The position numbers and the translations under genes were made by a program. This document shows positions 53,083 to 64,000 of a stretch of DNA of 64,000 nucleotides, one piece after another. Under the pieces are notes generated by a model. It was not told the origin of the DNA. It saw only the letters and a program-made list of their open reading frames with translations, and did not search any database. The DNA comes from Sinonovacula constricta (Eukaryota; Mollusca; Bivalvia; Cardiida; Solecurtidae). The stretch is taken from contig CM017560.1 of the NCBI GenBank assembly GCA_007844125.1, forward strand, positions 4,150,218-4,214,217, in the 5' to 3' direction. Numbering within the stretch: the stretch's first letter is position 1; every line of letters begins with the position of its first letter.

Positions 53083-55934
53083 AGGTCACATACTACTCAA
53101 GGAATGGCGCAAGCCTTATTGACTATTTGTTGTTATCAAAAAATGATTTTAAGCATGTAAAAGAATTTGACGTCAAGGAACCCAATGAATTTTCAGATCA
53201 TTGCGGATTAGAGCTTAAAATACGAAAAAAGAATCTAAACCAGGATACCGCTAGCTACGAAATCACAAGAACCACTTTTATTTAATATGATATAAACAAA
53301 GTAGAAGACTTTAAGACCAGATTAAATGCAGACACACAGAAAATAAATCAATTAATCGACCGGACGCAATGCTGTGATGATATCAACGACATATTAGCGC
53401 AACTTACAAATATACTTCATACAGCCGCAAGTGACATATTTGGCAAAACAATAAAACGGTTAACAGGCACTATAAGGACAAAACAAGAATGGTTTAATGA
53501 GCAATGTTATTTAGCTAAACAAGAATATTATCGAGCCAGAAATGAATTCCGAATAAATAAGAATGACGAAAACATAGGTAATTTTTTAGATACAAGATCA
53601 TGTTACAATAGAGTGAAAAGAAATGAGAAAAAGCGATATAAACAATTTCAAAAAAGTAATTATCCGAGATGGCAGTACGGGATTCTAGGCAATTTTGGAA
53701 CACAATAAAGACACAATATGCGAGACAAACAGAAAGTGGAGAGCTACCGTCAATAGAACATTTATATAGACATTTTGAATCATTATTATCAGGTGAGGCT
53801 ATTGAAAGTCTGAATTCAAATGAAACTGAAAGTCATAATCTGTTGATAGAAGACGAAATATTAGATAAGGATATAACTATAGAGGAACTCACAGCAGCAG
53901 TAAATTCTTTAAAAACAATAATAGTTGCGGAAATGATGGGCTTGCAGCTGAAATTTATAAAAGTTCTTTAAATAATTGTTTACAATTTTTACTTATTTTT
54001 TTAACTTCCTGTTACACAAAGACTCATATCCGTATTTATGGTGTGAAGGGATTATTTGTCCTATACTCAAGGGTAGAGACAGTAGTGATCCTAGAAATTA
54101 TAGAGGAGTTAGTTTAATTAAGGTAGCTGCAAAAATATATTCGCATATTTTAAATGAGAGACTAACTAAATGGACTAATAGAGAGATAAACATTATACAT
54201 AACCAATTTGGTTTTCAAACAGGTAGATCAACAACAGATTGTGTATTCTTATTACATTCTGTCATTGCTAAAACATTAAGCTCAGGCCAAAAAATTTACT
54301 CAATATTTGTTGATTTAGAAAAATGTTACGACCGTGTAAATCGGGGTTTTCTTTGGCGCAAACTGAGTGAAATGCATGTAAGTTCTAAATTTATTAAGGC
54401 GCTTAAAGCTATGTATTCAAATATTAAACAATGCGTTCGACGAAATAATGAAATGTCTGACTTTTCTTTTACTCAAAATCGGCCTTAAGCAAGGAGACTC
54501 TTGCTCTAGTCTGCTCTATCTCTTATTCAGTAACGACATTTTAAATTATCTTAATTCAAATATAGATTGCTTATTTACAGTTAATGAGATAAAACAATTT
54601 CTGATTTTATTTGCAGATGATGCGGTCTTGTTTGCTAAGACACCTAAGGCACTACAATCGCTCGTGCGTAATTTTGAACAATATTGCCAAGAGTGGGGTC
54701 TGAGGATCAATGTTCATAAAACAAAAGTAATGGTTTTTGAGAGGGGTAGAAATGCGCAATGTGAAATATCAATTAATGGAACAAAGATTGAGGAAGCAAG
54801 TACATTTAAATACCTGTAGAAAAATGGATCTTGGCAAAACACTCAAACTAAAATTGCGCAACAGTCAACACGGGCCCTGCATAAATTATTCATTGTGATA
54901 AACCAATTATCACTAAATGCTGTGGAACAATGTAAACTCTTTGATTCATTGGTTGGGTCGATTCTTTCATATAATGCCGCAATATGGGGGTATCACGATG
55001 CATCGAATTGGTTCACTGTAAGTTTTTACGTAGGGTGCTACATGTGAAACGATCTACAAATACATATGGGTTATATGGAGAGCTCGGAAGTATCCGATGA
55101 GAATAAGAAGGCAATTGTTAATTATGAATTATTGGAAGAAAATATTAGAGTGTACAAATCCGCTTATTTCCACTGTATACAACATGCTAGTGCAAGATGC
55201 AAACGACAATAATTCATATAGAAATCTTAATTGGGCATTTCATATAAAAATGATTCTTTGCAATATAGGTCTTGTTTATATATGGCAAGGACAATATGTT
55301 GATAGTTCTATTTTGCTCAGCATTAAGCAAAGGATAAAGGACAGTTTTGCTCAATTATGGCACTCGAGTATAAATAACTCTACACGACTCTCTTTGTATA
55401 GACTTTTTAAAAGTTCTTTCGAAATGGAGGTATATTTACAGAAGCATATAAGCACCAGGTATCAAATTATACTTTCAAGATTTAGGCTGTATTCTAATAA
55501 CTTAAATATTGAAACAGGTAGATATTCTGGCCAAGAAAAAGACACAAGAATATGTATTATGTTTAATATGAAGGCTGTTGAGGATGACTACCACTTTTTA
55601 CTAGTATGTCCTAAATACCAAGAATTAAGAAGGAAGTTCTTTTTTAAAAGATATTTATGTTGCTTTCCTACAAAAAATAAATTTATATTGCTTATGTCTT
55701 CAACAAATAAAAATGTTATATTAAGCATAGGAAAATATTTATATTATGCATTTAAAATGAGGCAATAATAGTCCACCTAGGTTCTTTTGTTAATCATATT
55801 AATTATAGTATTAAGCTGTCAGAGAAACTCATTTATTTTTCCATGCTGATCACTGTACCCTTTTATTTTGTTATTGTATGATGGCTCTATGTATGTGTTT
55901 GTACATTATGCCAATAAATTTATGTTATGTTATG
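53083..55934 (+). mobile_element. 5'-truncated non-LTR retrotransposon (LINE)
   Basis: The insertion starts inside the endonuclease domain and ends in a short tail of (TTATG)n units (55921-55934). It is bounded by perfect 15-bp duplications of TTACATTTAATTGTA. This is what target-primed reverse transcription with 5' truncation produces. It lies between the two receptor genes, on the same strand. The reverse transcriptase belongs to the broad CR1/L2/jockey-type group; the precise clade was not determined. AATAAA near 55914 lies within the element's 3' end. Confidence 0.92.
53087..55768 (+). pseudogene. LINE endonuclease/reverse transcriptase polyprotein, broken
   Basis: In order: the end of an EEP endonuclease domain (NGASLIDYLLLS, then FSDHCGLEL with the catalytic SDH, about 53100-53215), a stop near 53284, a linker in two frames (frame change near 53690), and the start of the reverse transcriptase (DGLAAEIYK near 53935, in yet another frame). 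The RT core is at 53976-54819, with PILKGRDSSDPRNYRGVSL, FVDLEKCYDRV and the active-site FADDAVLF (about 54610-54633). A stop at about 54817 and further breaks follow. The C-terminal region is at 55097-55768, including HFLLVCPKYQELRRKFF, a conserved LINE tail. At least four frame breaks make it inactive. It encodes replication functions of a cellular retrotransposon, not a host gene. Confidence 0.93.
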
Positions 55935-55949
55935 TTACATTTAATTGTA
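55935..55949 (+). repeat. Right target-site duplication of the LINE
   Basis: TTACATTTAATTGTA, identical to 53068-53082. Confidence 0.85.
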
Positions 55950-56342
55950 TGGTCTTGGCTGCAATTTTAGGACGGGCAAATTAAGGAGCAGATTTTGTAA
56001 GACGATTAGAAACAATCGTTGTGTGGTTCTAAATGTTTTATTTAAAGAGCGGCACCTGTGTTATGATTGCAAACAAATAAATTAAAGCCATCAATTCAGC
56101 AATGCAATTAAGTTTCTCAGCTTAAAATGACTTAGATATCAGTTTTGGAGTTTTATGATATAAACAAATAAAGCCCTGTGTATTTTTGGTTTATTTTCAC
56201 GATAATAAACTGTGCGAACCTAATAATTATGTTGCAATTACAAAGCTAAACCCTTCGATAACCGGGCGAATGATCCACGGACTGAGGTAAATCAACGGAC
56301 TGAGGTAACTGGGCTGCTTACGCTTTTATTTTATCTCCCGGC

Positions 56343-56343
<1 letters not shown>
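55950..56343. other. Intergenic; no gene seen
   Basis: AT-rich unique sequence. Confidence 0.5.

Positions 56344-56423
<80 letters not shown>
56344..56423 (+). repeat. (TA)n then (TG)n microsatellite
   Basis: About 32 TA followed by about 7 TG dinucleotides. Confidence 0.97.
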
Positions 56424-56475
56424 TTGCCCCCTATCGGAACACCTCGGATATTTCCCGAATCATCTCTCGGATGCA

Positions 56476-56590
56476 TGTACTACTACTACTACCACTACTG
56501 CTACTACTACTATTACTACTACTACTACCACAAAAACTACTTCTACATGTACTACTACTACTACCACTACTACTTCCACTACCACTACTG

Positions 56591-56640
<50 letters not shown>

Positions 56641-56668
56641 GCTGCTGCTACTACTACTACTTCTACTA

Positions 56669-56726
<58 letters not shown>

Positions 56727-56756
56727 ATGTACTACTACTACATGAACTACTACATG

Positions 56757-56808
<52 letters not shown>

Positions 56809-57038
56809 GCTACTGCTCTAATTATCATCACCACGATCGTCATCATCATCATCATCAAAACTATCAGCATTTAATCAATGTCATAACCACACATTTATTA
56901 CTACTGCTAGTTCTACTGCAACTACTACTACTACTATTACTTCTACCTCTACTACTTCTTCTACTACTACTTCTTCTGCTGCTATTACAACTTCTACTAC
57001 TACTACTGCTGCTGCTACTACTACTACTACCACTACTG

Positions 57039-57083
<45 letters not shown>

Positions 57084-57120
57084 GTACTACTACGACTACT
57101 ACTACTGCTACTACAACAAC
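56476..57120 (+). repeat. (ACT)n trinucleotide array with interruptions
   Basis: Long runs of ACT with ACC, GCT, TCT and AACA variants, interrupted by a non-repeat (ATC)n-like piece at about 56820-56905. All frames appear open (poly-Leu, -Thr, -Tyr, -Val, -Ser) because the repeat lacks stops; none is a gene. Confidence 0.96.
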
Positions 57121-58289
57121 AAAATTTTCCACACGGTAGTATGGTCACATGCGACCGAATTTCCGGACTCTGATTGTTTTTTTTGCTCGGATTATAGTCA
57201 CATCACTGTGGAAGGTCAGTCATGTATAGGTTAATTGCTTGATCACGGTGATGTAGTTGTGTGCTGTCGTATTCAGCATTATTTTATACGCTTATCTTAA
57301 GGAATTAATAAGATGTTATTCTGTCATGCTTATTATGAAAATAATTAACACCGGAAAATATTAAAAACTGTTTGATTTAAATTTGTCAAAACGAAAACTT
57401 ATACTTGGCTCCAAACGTTAATTGACTCCCACCAATCACAAATATATTTTACTTATGATAATATTTAGTGTTTATAATTTTAATAATACAAGCTTTGTAT
57501 GACAAGATAACAAAAAGGCATTGTAACATTTCAATTCACGCGCACACGCTCAAACACGTAAAATGCATTTAATAAATAAAAACTAGCTTAGACAAATTAA
57601 ATATTTCGGAATGCATACGACTGACGTTAACATGCGTCTTTTTTCCCTCAAGGATATTCATCAATACCCAAACCTTTAAAGCAGACTTATTCAATGGCAT
57701 TTCTAATTTAACTTCATTTGAAATTTTGCCCATAACTAGACGTCCTAGAAACGAATGAGCATAAGTGTCCAGAATGCATACAACTTATCTCCGAACTCCT
57801 GATATCCTTTAGAAGTGTCAACGTTTGACAGTCTGCACGCGTGTAGCTTACATGTAAAATACGTTTCTTTAGACAGTACAGCAATATATTTGGGATCGCG
57901 GCATTTATTATTGCCATTCAAAATATTGTTTACAGAGATGACATGTTAGTTATGAGTTTATCTTAAATACAATCACACATAAAACAAATATTTGAAGATA
58001 TTAAACAGTCTTATAAAACAGATAATTGGTTCTAGTGAACGTTTTTCGCCAACAGTTTGTATTTCACCATTACAACATTAAACATTACATATTTTATAAA
58101 CGATTCAAAACACGATTTGCTATAATGGACATGGTGCATCAAGTAAAACTATTTTAAGAATTATAATAGTGATTAGTTTTTAAATATGTTGAATTATATG
58201 CGCAATTACAGACATCTAAAACTCAGCACCCTAGCCAAGGATTCGGCGAGATTTAACCACCGCGTGTCGCGGCGGATGTGCGCCCTGTG
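57121..58289. other. Intergenic; no gene seen
   Basis: AT-rich unique sequence; open frames are short and featureless. Confidence 0.5.
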
Positions 58290-58682
58290 GAGCTGAGTAC
58301 GCTTTAAGCTTTTGGGGTCAGTGAAAAATCCCTGGGTGGAGTGGAAAATAACCGTCGTCGCGGTGACGACTGGGTAGTAAATCCGCGGCTTTCCGCGCTA
58401 AAAATCCGCGTTGATCTGACTATTTTGACAAAATTGCGTGGCCGGATGTAAATTGCAGCGACCAATTATGGTCATTATAGCAACATCAAACATCAACATC
58501 AAACCTGTTGGTGGAGGATGACCCCAGGCAAATGTCTGAGTAGAACCACCGGCGCACCGCAAGTCAGATGGAAGATCCTCCACATTCAGTCTTTTTGGGA
58601 ATCTAACCCACATGGCGGTGAGAGGCTAAGCAGTCAGAGGAGTTACAAATCCGCGACTATACCACTACGCCTCGCCCCCACC
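58290..58682 (-). mobile_element. tRNA-derived SINE (family S3)
   Basis: On the minus strand, GGCGTAGTGGTATAGTCGC (58671-58653, A-box-like) is followed 45 nt later by GGTTAGATTCCC (58608-58597, B-box-like). The body is GC-richer than its surroundings, with repeated ATCCGCG words (about 58380-58415) and a palindromic GTCGTCGCGGTGACGAC (58353-58369). The 71-codon frame across the body is accidental. Confidence 0.7.
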
Positions 58683-59650
58683 CCCATATAATTCTATAGA
58701 GGTAAGTTTTGTAAGAGCACCGATTGGCATGTTCCAAATATTCATTCGTGCTCCTGTTAAATATTTTTGTTAAAACTCGCTGCCAAAAGCACAGTACGCA
58801 GCGTAAATATTACGCAGATTTAACATTCTTTTCTATGTCACGACGATTGAATATTGTCCTACTTTCCCTTATACATTTAATATTACAATGAGAAAGACAA
58901 ATTTTGTAAGTTTTGGAATAGAAAAAATAACAACAGATTTTATTTTTAGCCGTATTTCCACATATATTAAAATTTGAAGAACCTTTAAAGATATTTTGGA
59001 AAGGGGCAGGAAGGCTTTAGACCATAGGCAGTGATTCTTCATTGTCACACGTCCACCGAGCAAACATTAATTAACCTATTTATAGAAGGTTGTGTGTAAA
59101 TAACTATAACCTACTCGATGCATGCAGTAAGTCTAACCGAAGCCCAGATTCGATCGCTTTTGTATTTGAACAACGATTATTTGTATTAGCAACACAGTTC
59201 GCATTGTCACTTTAATAATTTCTTTAGAATAATCAAACTGCATTGTGATGATTGGGCTCTAAAAGGGATGGATTTGCTATTGTCATAAATCACTCCACAA
59301 AACACAAAACAGAACTGTAATGGAAAAGTTGGAGGGGACAAAACTATTTACTTAGAGTTCATAAAATAATATCGCAACGGCGCAATAGGTTCAGATCTAT
59401 CTACGGGACCATCAAGTGAGGACTGGATTCTAGACTTAAATTGTACAGATTTTGAGAAATTTATTTTTATTCACAAGCCGTGGTATACGTGAAACTTAAT
59501 GTTAGTTATATTATTTATTTGAAACTGCAAAATACTGACAGCCAATTGGCAATATACCCTAACAATAAATACTTAAATTAACAAAAAATATTCTTATGTG
59601 CTAAGATATTGGAAAAACAACAACAAAACGAGTGAAATTCCAAAAACAAA
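58683..59650. other. Upstream of receptor 2; no gene seen
   Basis: AT-rich; must contain the promoter and 5' UTR of receptor 2 unless a distant 5' exon exists. No decisive motif. Confidence 0.45.
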
Positions 59651-60991
59651 ATGTTTGTAGCTCATGTGTACGCAGTTATTATCGTTTTATTATACAACAT
59701 TGTGCCTTGCCATGCGGACAGTCATGGAACTTATTCGGGAAGTGCAGGCAATATTATTGCTTTACTATCATCCTACAACTCTTACGATTTTTCCACAGAC
59801 TTTTTACCGGTCTACAACCAAAGCTCTCCTATGCTTTTATCTGGTGCCTTGTCATTGTACGCCATCAGCGATTACGACGAAGTAGCAGGCACTATTGATC
59901 TAGAAGCGTCATTGTCTCTGAGTTGGTACGACGAAATTATCCAAGCAATTGCTGCAGACCCAACCTTCAACAACTCGTTGGCGTTCACCATTACCCCTGG
60001 GTTTACCACGCTGCTTATCCCCTCAAACAGGATGTGGACACCCAAACTGGTATTGCAATCCGCCATCGGGTCTTCGTCTTCAGTTGGAGGTAATTCATTC
60101 ATGTGCAGGTACGATATGACTGACGGTTTCGTCACGTGGAACCCTAGAATTTCAATCCGAAGTGCGTGCTCAGCAAACGTCAAGTTCTATCCTTACGATC
60201 GGCAGTCATGTAAATTGGTGTTCGCGCCGTGGGGCTACCAAAGTACTGAAATTGGGCTTTCCGTTTCTTCTGACGTTTTCGATCTCTCATCCTATGAGGA
60301 GAGTGGTGAATGGACCATTATAGAAACTATATCGGAGGTTAAGACAGTCAACAACCAAGACCAGTTTCACTTTACTATCAACATGGAAAGAAAGCCTCTG
60401 TATTTCACGTTTAATATCATTTGTCCAGTGATTGTTCTGACCCTTTTAAACGGAGTTGTGTTTTGGCTGCCTATTGACGCTGGAGAGCGTGTCGGATTTT
60501 CAGTTACCTGCTTCCTTTCCTTTGTCGTCATGCTGAACTTTATTATGGAAATCCTACCACGCACCTCGTCACCGATGTCATACCTTTGCTACTATTTGCT
60601 TTTCATGATGCTTTTTAGCGGCCTCACTACTGCAGCTGTGGTCTTTGAAATCTATTTCTTCTTCAAGGAAGATGACGAAGAAGTTCCGGCGATTGTGCTG
60701 AAATTCATCAGTCTGTTGTCACTGAAACCTTGTCGGAAAGGCCAGCAAGATGTCGAGGAGGCAGAGGAGAAACCAGAAATCTCCCGCACCAGTAAGAACG
60801 TGGTTAGCGTCAGCATTAACGGGAAGCCCAAGCCGAATAAGCAGACGAAATCAAATGAAACACAAGCGGAAGAGAAGAAACTGACATGGAAACAAGTGAT
60901 CAAAACAATGGACAAATTTCTCTTTTTCGCTTTTTTGGGAGCCGAATTTTTCTTTACTTTGTGCTTTCTAGCGCCTTTGTTTTCTTCGTAA
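59651..60991 (+). CDS. Cys-loop ligand-gated ion channel subunit, nicotinic-receptor-like, intronless (receptor 2)
   Basis: The 446-residue protein is a paralogue of receptor 1, sharing LYAISDYDEVAG, SYEESGEWTI (FEESGEWTI in the other), SPMSYLCYYL and GERVGFS. It has a signal peptide (about 1-20), loop D Trp92, loop A WTPKLVLQ (129-136), Cys-loop C173-C187 with 13 residues between, and loop B Trp194. M1 is about 250-273, M2 280-301, M3 310-334, a charged loop 338-420, and M4 421-444. M2 has Glu at -1' (279), Gly 2', Thr 6', Leu 9' and Val 13', a cation-channel pattern. Loop C has no vicinal cysteines, and the loop A tyrosine of ACh sites is Gln136, so the ligand site is altered. The start ATG has A at -3; a slightly earlier ATG at 59632 is in another frame. 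A likely poly(A) signal follows at 61324. Confidence 0.96.
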   Translation: MFVAHVYAVIIVLLYNIVPCHADSHGTYSGSAGNIIALLSSYNSYDFSTDFLPVYNQSSPMLLSGALSLYAISDYDEVAGTIDLEASLSLSWYDEIIQAIAADPTFNNSLAFTITPGFTTLLIPSNRMWTPKLVLQSAIGSSSSVGGNSFMCRYDMTDGFVTWNPRISIRSACSANVKFYPYDRQSCKLVFAPWGYQSTEIGLSVSSDVFDLSSYEESGEWTIIETISEVKTVNNQDQFHFTINMERKPLYFTFNIICPVIVLTLLNGVVFWLPIDAGERVGFSVTCFLSFVVMLNFIMEILPRTSSPMSYLCYYLLFMMLFSGLTTAAVVFEIYFFFKEDDEEVPAIVLKFISLLSLKPCRKGQQDVEEAEEKPEISRTSKNVVSVSINGKPKPNKQTKSNETQAEEKKLTWKQVIKTMDKFLFFAFLGAEFFFTLCFLAPLFSS

Positions 60992-61323
60992 TATTTCTTA
61001 CCTTGTGTTTGAAGTTAGAACTGTACATTTGGCCTGATGATACACGTATTACTTTGATATGTTTCATTAATGTCGATGTTGTTCTTTTACTGTAGAAGTC
61101 TTGCTAATGTTTATACTTTAATTTTATGTACTTAATTTGCCTGATAACATATATCACTTTTGCAGTATTAACATATAAAAGGTTTTGCACAATGTCAATG
61201 CTTTAACCAGCGTTTTCTAAGGATATGTCTCACATAGTTTGCTCGCGCCAGGAAATGGATAAGCACTTACTATTAGAATTAAAGTGTACGTTTTTAATTG
61301 ACATGTGTTATCTTATTGCTGTG

Positions 61324-61329
61324 AATAAA
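61324..61329 (+). promoter_or_regulatory. Candidate polyadenylation signal of receptor 2
   Basis: AATAAA lies 333 bp after the stop codon; no nearer canonical signal was noticed. Confidence 0.4.
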
Positions 61330-62138
61330 TGGGTATTGTTCAATGTATTTAACAGTTATGCTTAGATTTGAAAGAAAAACACCGCAAGATAATAATTCCA
61401 TATTCTTTATTGACGTACGTATTAAAACTACAAAGAAATTGTATTTAAACTAAATAGAAAAACAATTTAGTATAACTAACCAACAATTTCTATATTTCGA
61501 AATGGTGAAGTTAATAATGACACAAAATATGATATATATATAGAGTTTCAAATCCTAAAGTCTATAACACCAGGTCAGGGAAAAATAAAACGGAACCACC
61601 TTGAAAAAGAAAACAAAGCAGAAAAAACTCTAATATTAATATTATTTTTAACAACTTGTACGTGTTTTTTTTTAAATATTCACAGACCTACGACATATCA
61701 GCGAAATACTAAAATATCATTCATTTGTTTAAAATTACAATGCTTATTTTTAATCATCTGAAAAATAAAAACATCAATTTTCGAAATGAGTTGGTTTATT
61801 TCGGTCAGTTGAAATATCAGATATTATCCGACGGAAAATATATTCAGCGCACACACTTTTAGATCATAAAATTAAAAAAAATATATAATCACTATACTAG
61901 AGACTTGATTGCAAATATTCTGAATTTCATATACGGATTTGCGAGTAAAATACTACACATAATCTTAGAAACCGCATGTAAAAATTCATCACGCAAAAGG
62001 TAGCAGTATTTTAATTATTTTAGCATAAGTATTAAGTACATTATAACGGGTTGACATAATTATTATTTATGTTGGCATATTTGAATATAAGTAAATGAAT
62101 GACGCTAAATAAATAAGTAATTAAATAAATAAATAAAT
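61330..62138. other. Intergenic; no gene seen
   Basis: AT-rich unique sequence. Confidence 0.5.
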
Positions 62139-63600
<1,462 letters not shown>

Positions 63601-63895
63601 AGGTGTGTGTGTATGTTTGTTTGTTTGTTTATTGTGTTTATCGTCCCACCAACAGTATTTCAGTTATCTGGAGACGGTGTCCACTTGAAGCAGATATAGT
63701 GCTGCCTTCACTGTGTATAGCATGCCGTGAACACCTGGCATGATACCACACTCAGTCACATTATCCTAACACCGGGCCAACCAGTCGTGGAACTACCCTT
63801 ATATTTGCTTGAGCGTTAGCAAGGGAGCTATACCACTACTATTTTTAACGACTTTAGTATGTCGCGGCCCGGGATCGAGCCCGGGGCCTCCCGTA
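63601..63895 (-). mobile_element. tRNA-derived SINE, family S1, best copy
   Basis: On the minus strand the head contains a B-box-like GGGCTCGATCCCGGG (about 63880-63866). A body follows with CCGGTGTTAGGATAATGTGA, GTGTGGTATCATGCC and GAAGGCAGCACTATATCTGC, then GGTGGGACGATAAACACAAT and an (AAAC)n-type tail at 63615-63632. Diverged relatives lie at 31036-31210 and 34200-34330. Confidence 0.75.
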
Positions 63896-63904
63896 CCTGA
63901 AGCC

Positions 63905-64000
63905 GGTCTGTGTATGAATCAAGATCTATTCAACTTTATCGTAGTAAATACTAGATATATATACACAGAGACCCTAACTTCGACCTAAGTAGTCAACAAA
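63905..64000 (-). repeat. Dispersed repeat copy E (family 'GGATCC/CCTAAGC'), cut by the window end
   Basis: Contains TGTGTATGAATCAAGATC, ATTCAACTTTATCGTAGTAA and ACCCTAACTTCGACCTAAGT, in the same order as copy B at 20800-20890. Confidence 0.65.

Noticed and set aside
56408..57173. Open frames rich in Leu, Tyr, Thr or Val
   Set aside because: Translation of a trinucleotide microsatellite in every frame.
58398..58613. 71-codon minus-strand frame
   Set aside because: Lies entirely inside a tRNA-headed SINE body.

Overview
This is a eukaryotic window. It is AT-rich and has split genes, microsatellites, tRNA-derived SINEs, LINEs and DNA-transposon debris. A bivalve mollusc is the best guess, because the window combines intronless nicotinic-receptor-like genes with short elements that carry a tandem core and tRNA-headed SINEs. 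That assignment is inference; no marker gene settles it.

Three protein-coding genes can be supported. (1) On the minus strand, nine exons between 35670 and 14782 splice in phase into 544 codons of an SLC43-family major facilitator (SLC43A3/LAT3-like). The last exon, expected to hold TM12 and the stop, was not found. (2) and (3) On the plus strand, two intronless Cys-loop (pentameric ligand-gated) channel subunits lie at 44978-46369 and 59651-60991. Both have a signal peptide, a 13-residue Cys-loop and M1-M4. Both have a cation-type M2, but neither has the vicinal cysteines of ACh-binding alpha subunits.

Layout. 262-2532: decayed mariner with 26-bp TIRs. 3023-8370: 30-bp minisatellite with a 1707-bp higher-order period, grading into a related 29-bp array (to about 11330). 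12233-14195: two copies of a TTAA-flanked MITE, the first carrying about 30 tandem copies of 45 bp of its own interior. 14782-35670: the SLC43 gene. Its introns hold an unclassified DNA transposon (about 22060-24740), a 65-bp minisatellite that includes the exon-3 splice acceptor (24984-25830), microsatellites and SINEs. 38.3-41.0 kb: more MITE copies and a SINE. 44978-46369: receptor 1. 46645-48452: element with 11-bp inverted ends and a ~157-bp tandem core. 49.2-49.6 kb: CT and CTGT microsatellites. About 51650-52410: foldback element. 53083-55934: 5'-truncated LINE with a perfect 15-bp target-site duplication. 56.3-57.1 kb: AT and trinucleotide arrays. 58.3-58.7 kb: SINE. 59651-60991: receptor 2. 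62139-62369: CA array. 63.6-63.9 kb: SINE.

The two receptors are close paralogues and could contribute to similar pentamers. The transporter is functionally unrelated. Most of the window is repeat-derived. The most notable structures are the minisatellite that has copied a splice acceptor and the minisatellite nested inside a MITE.
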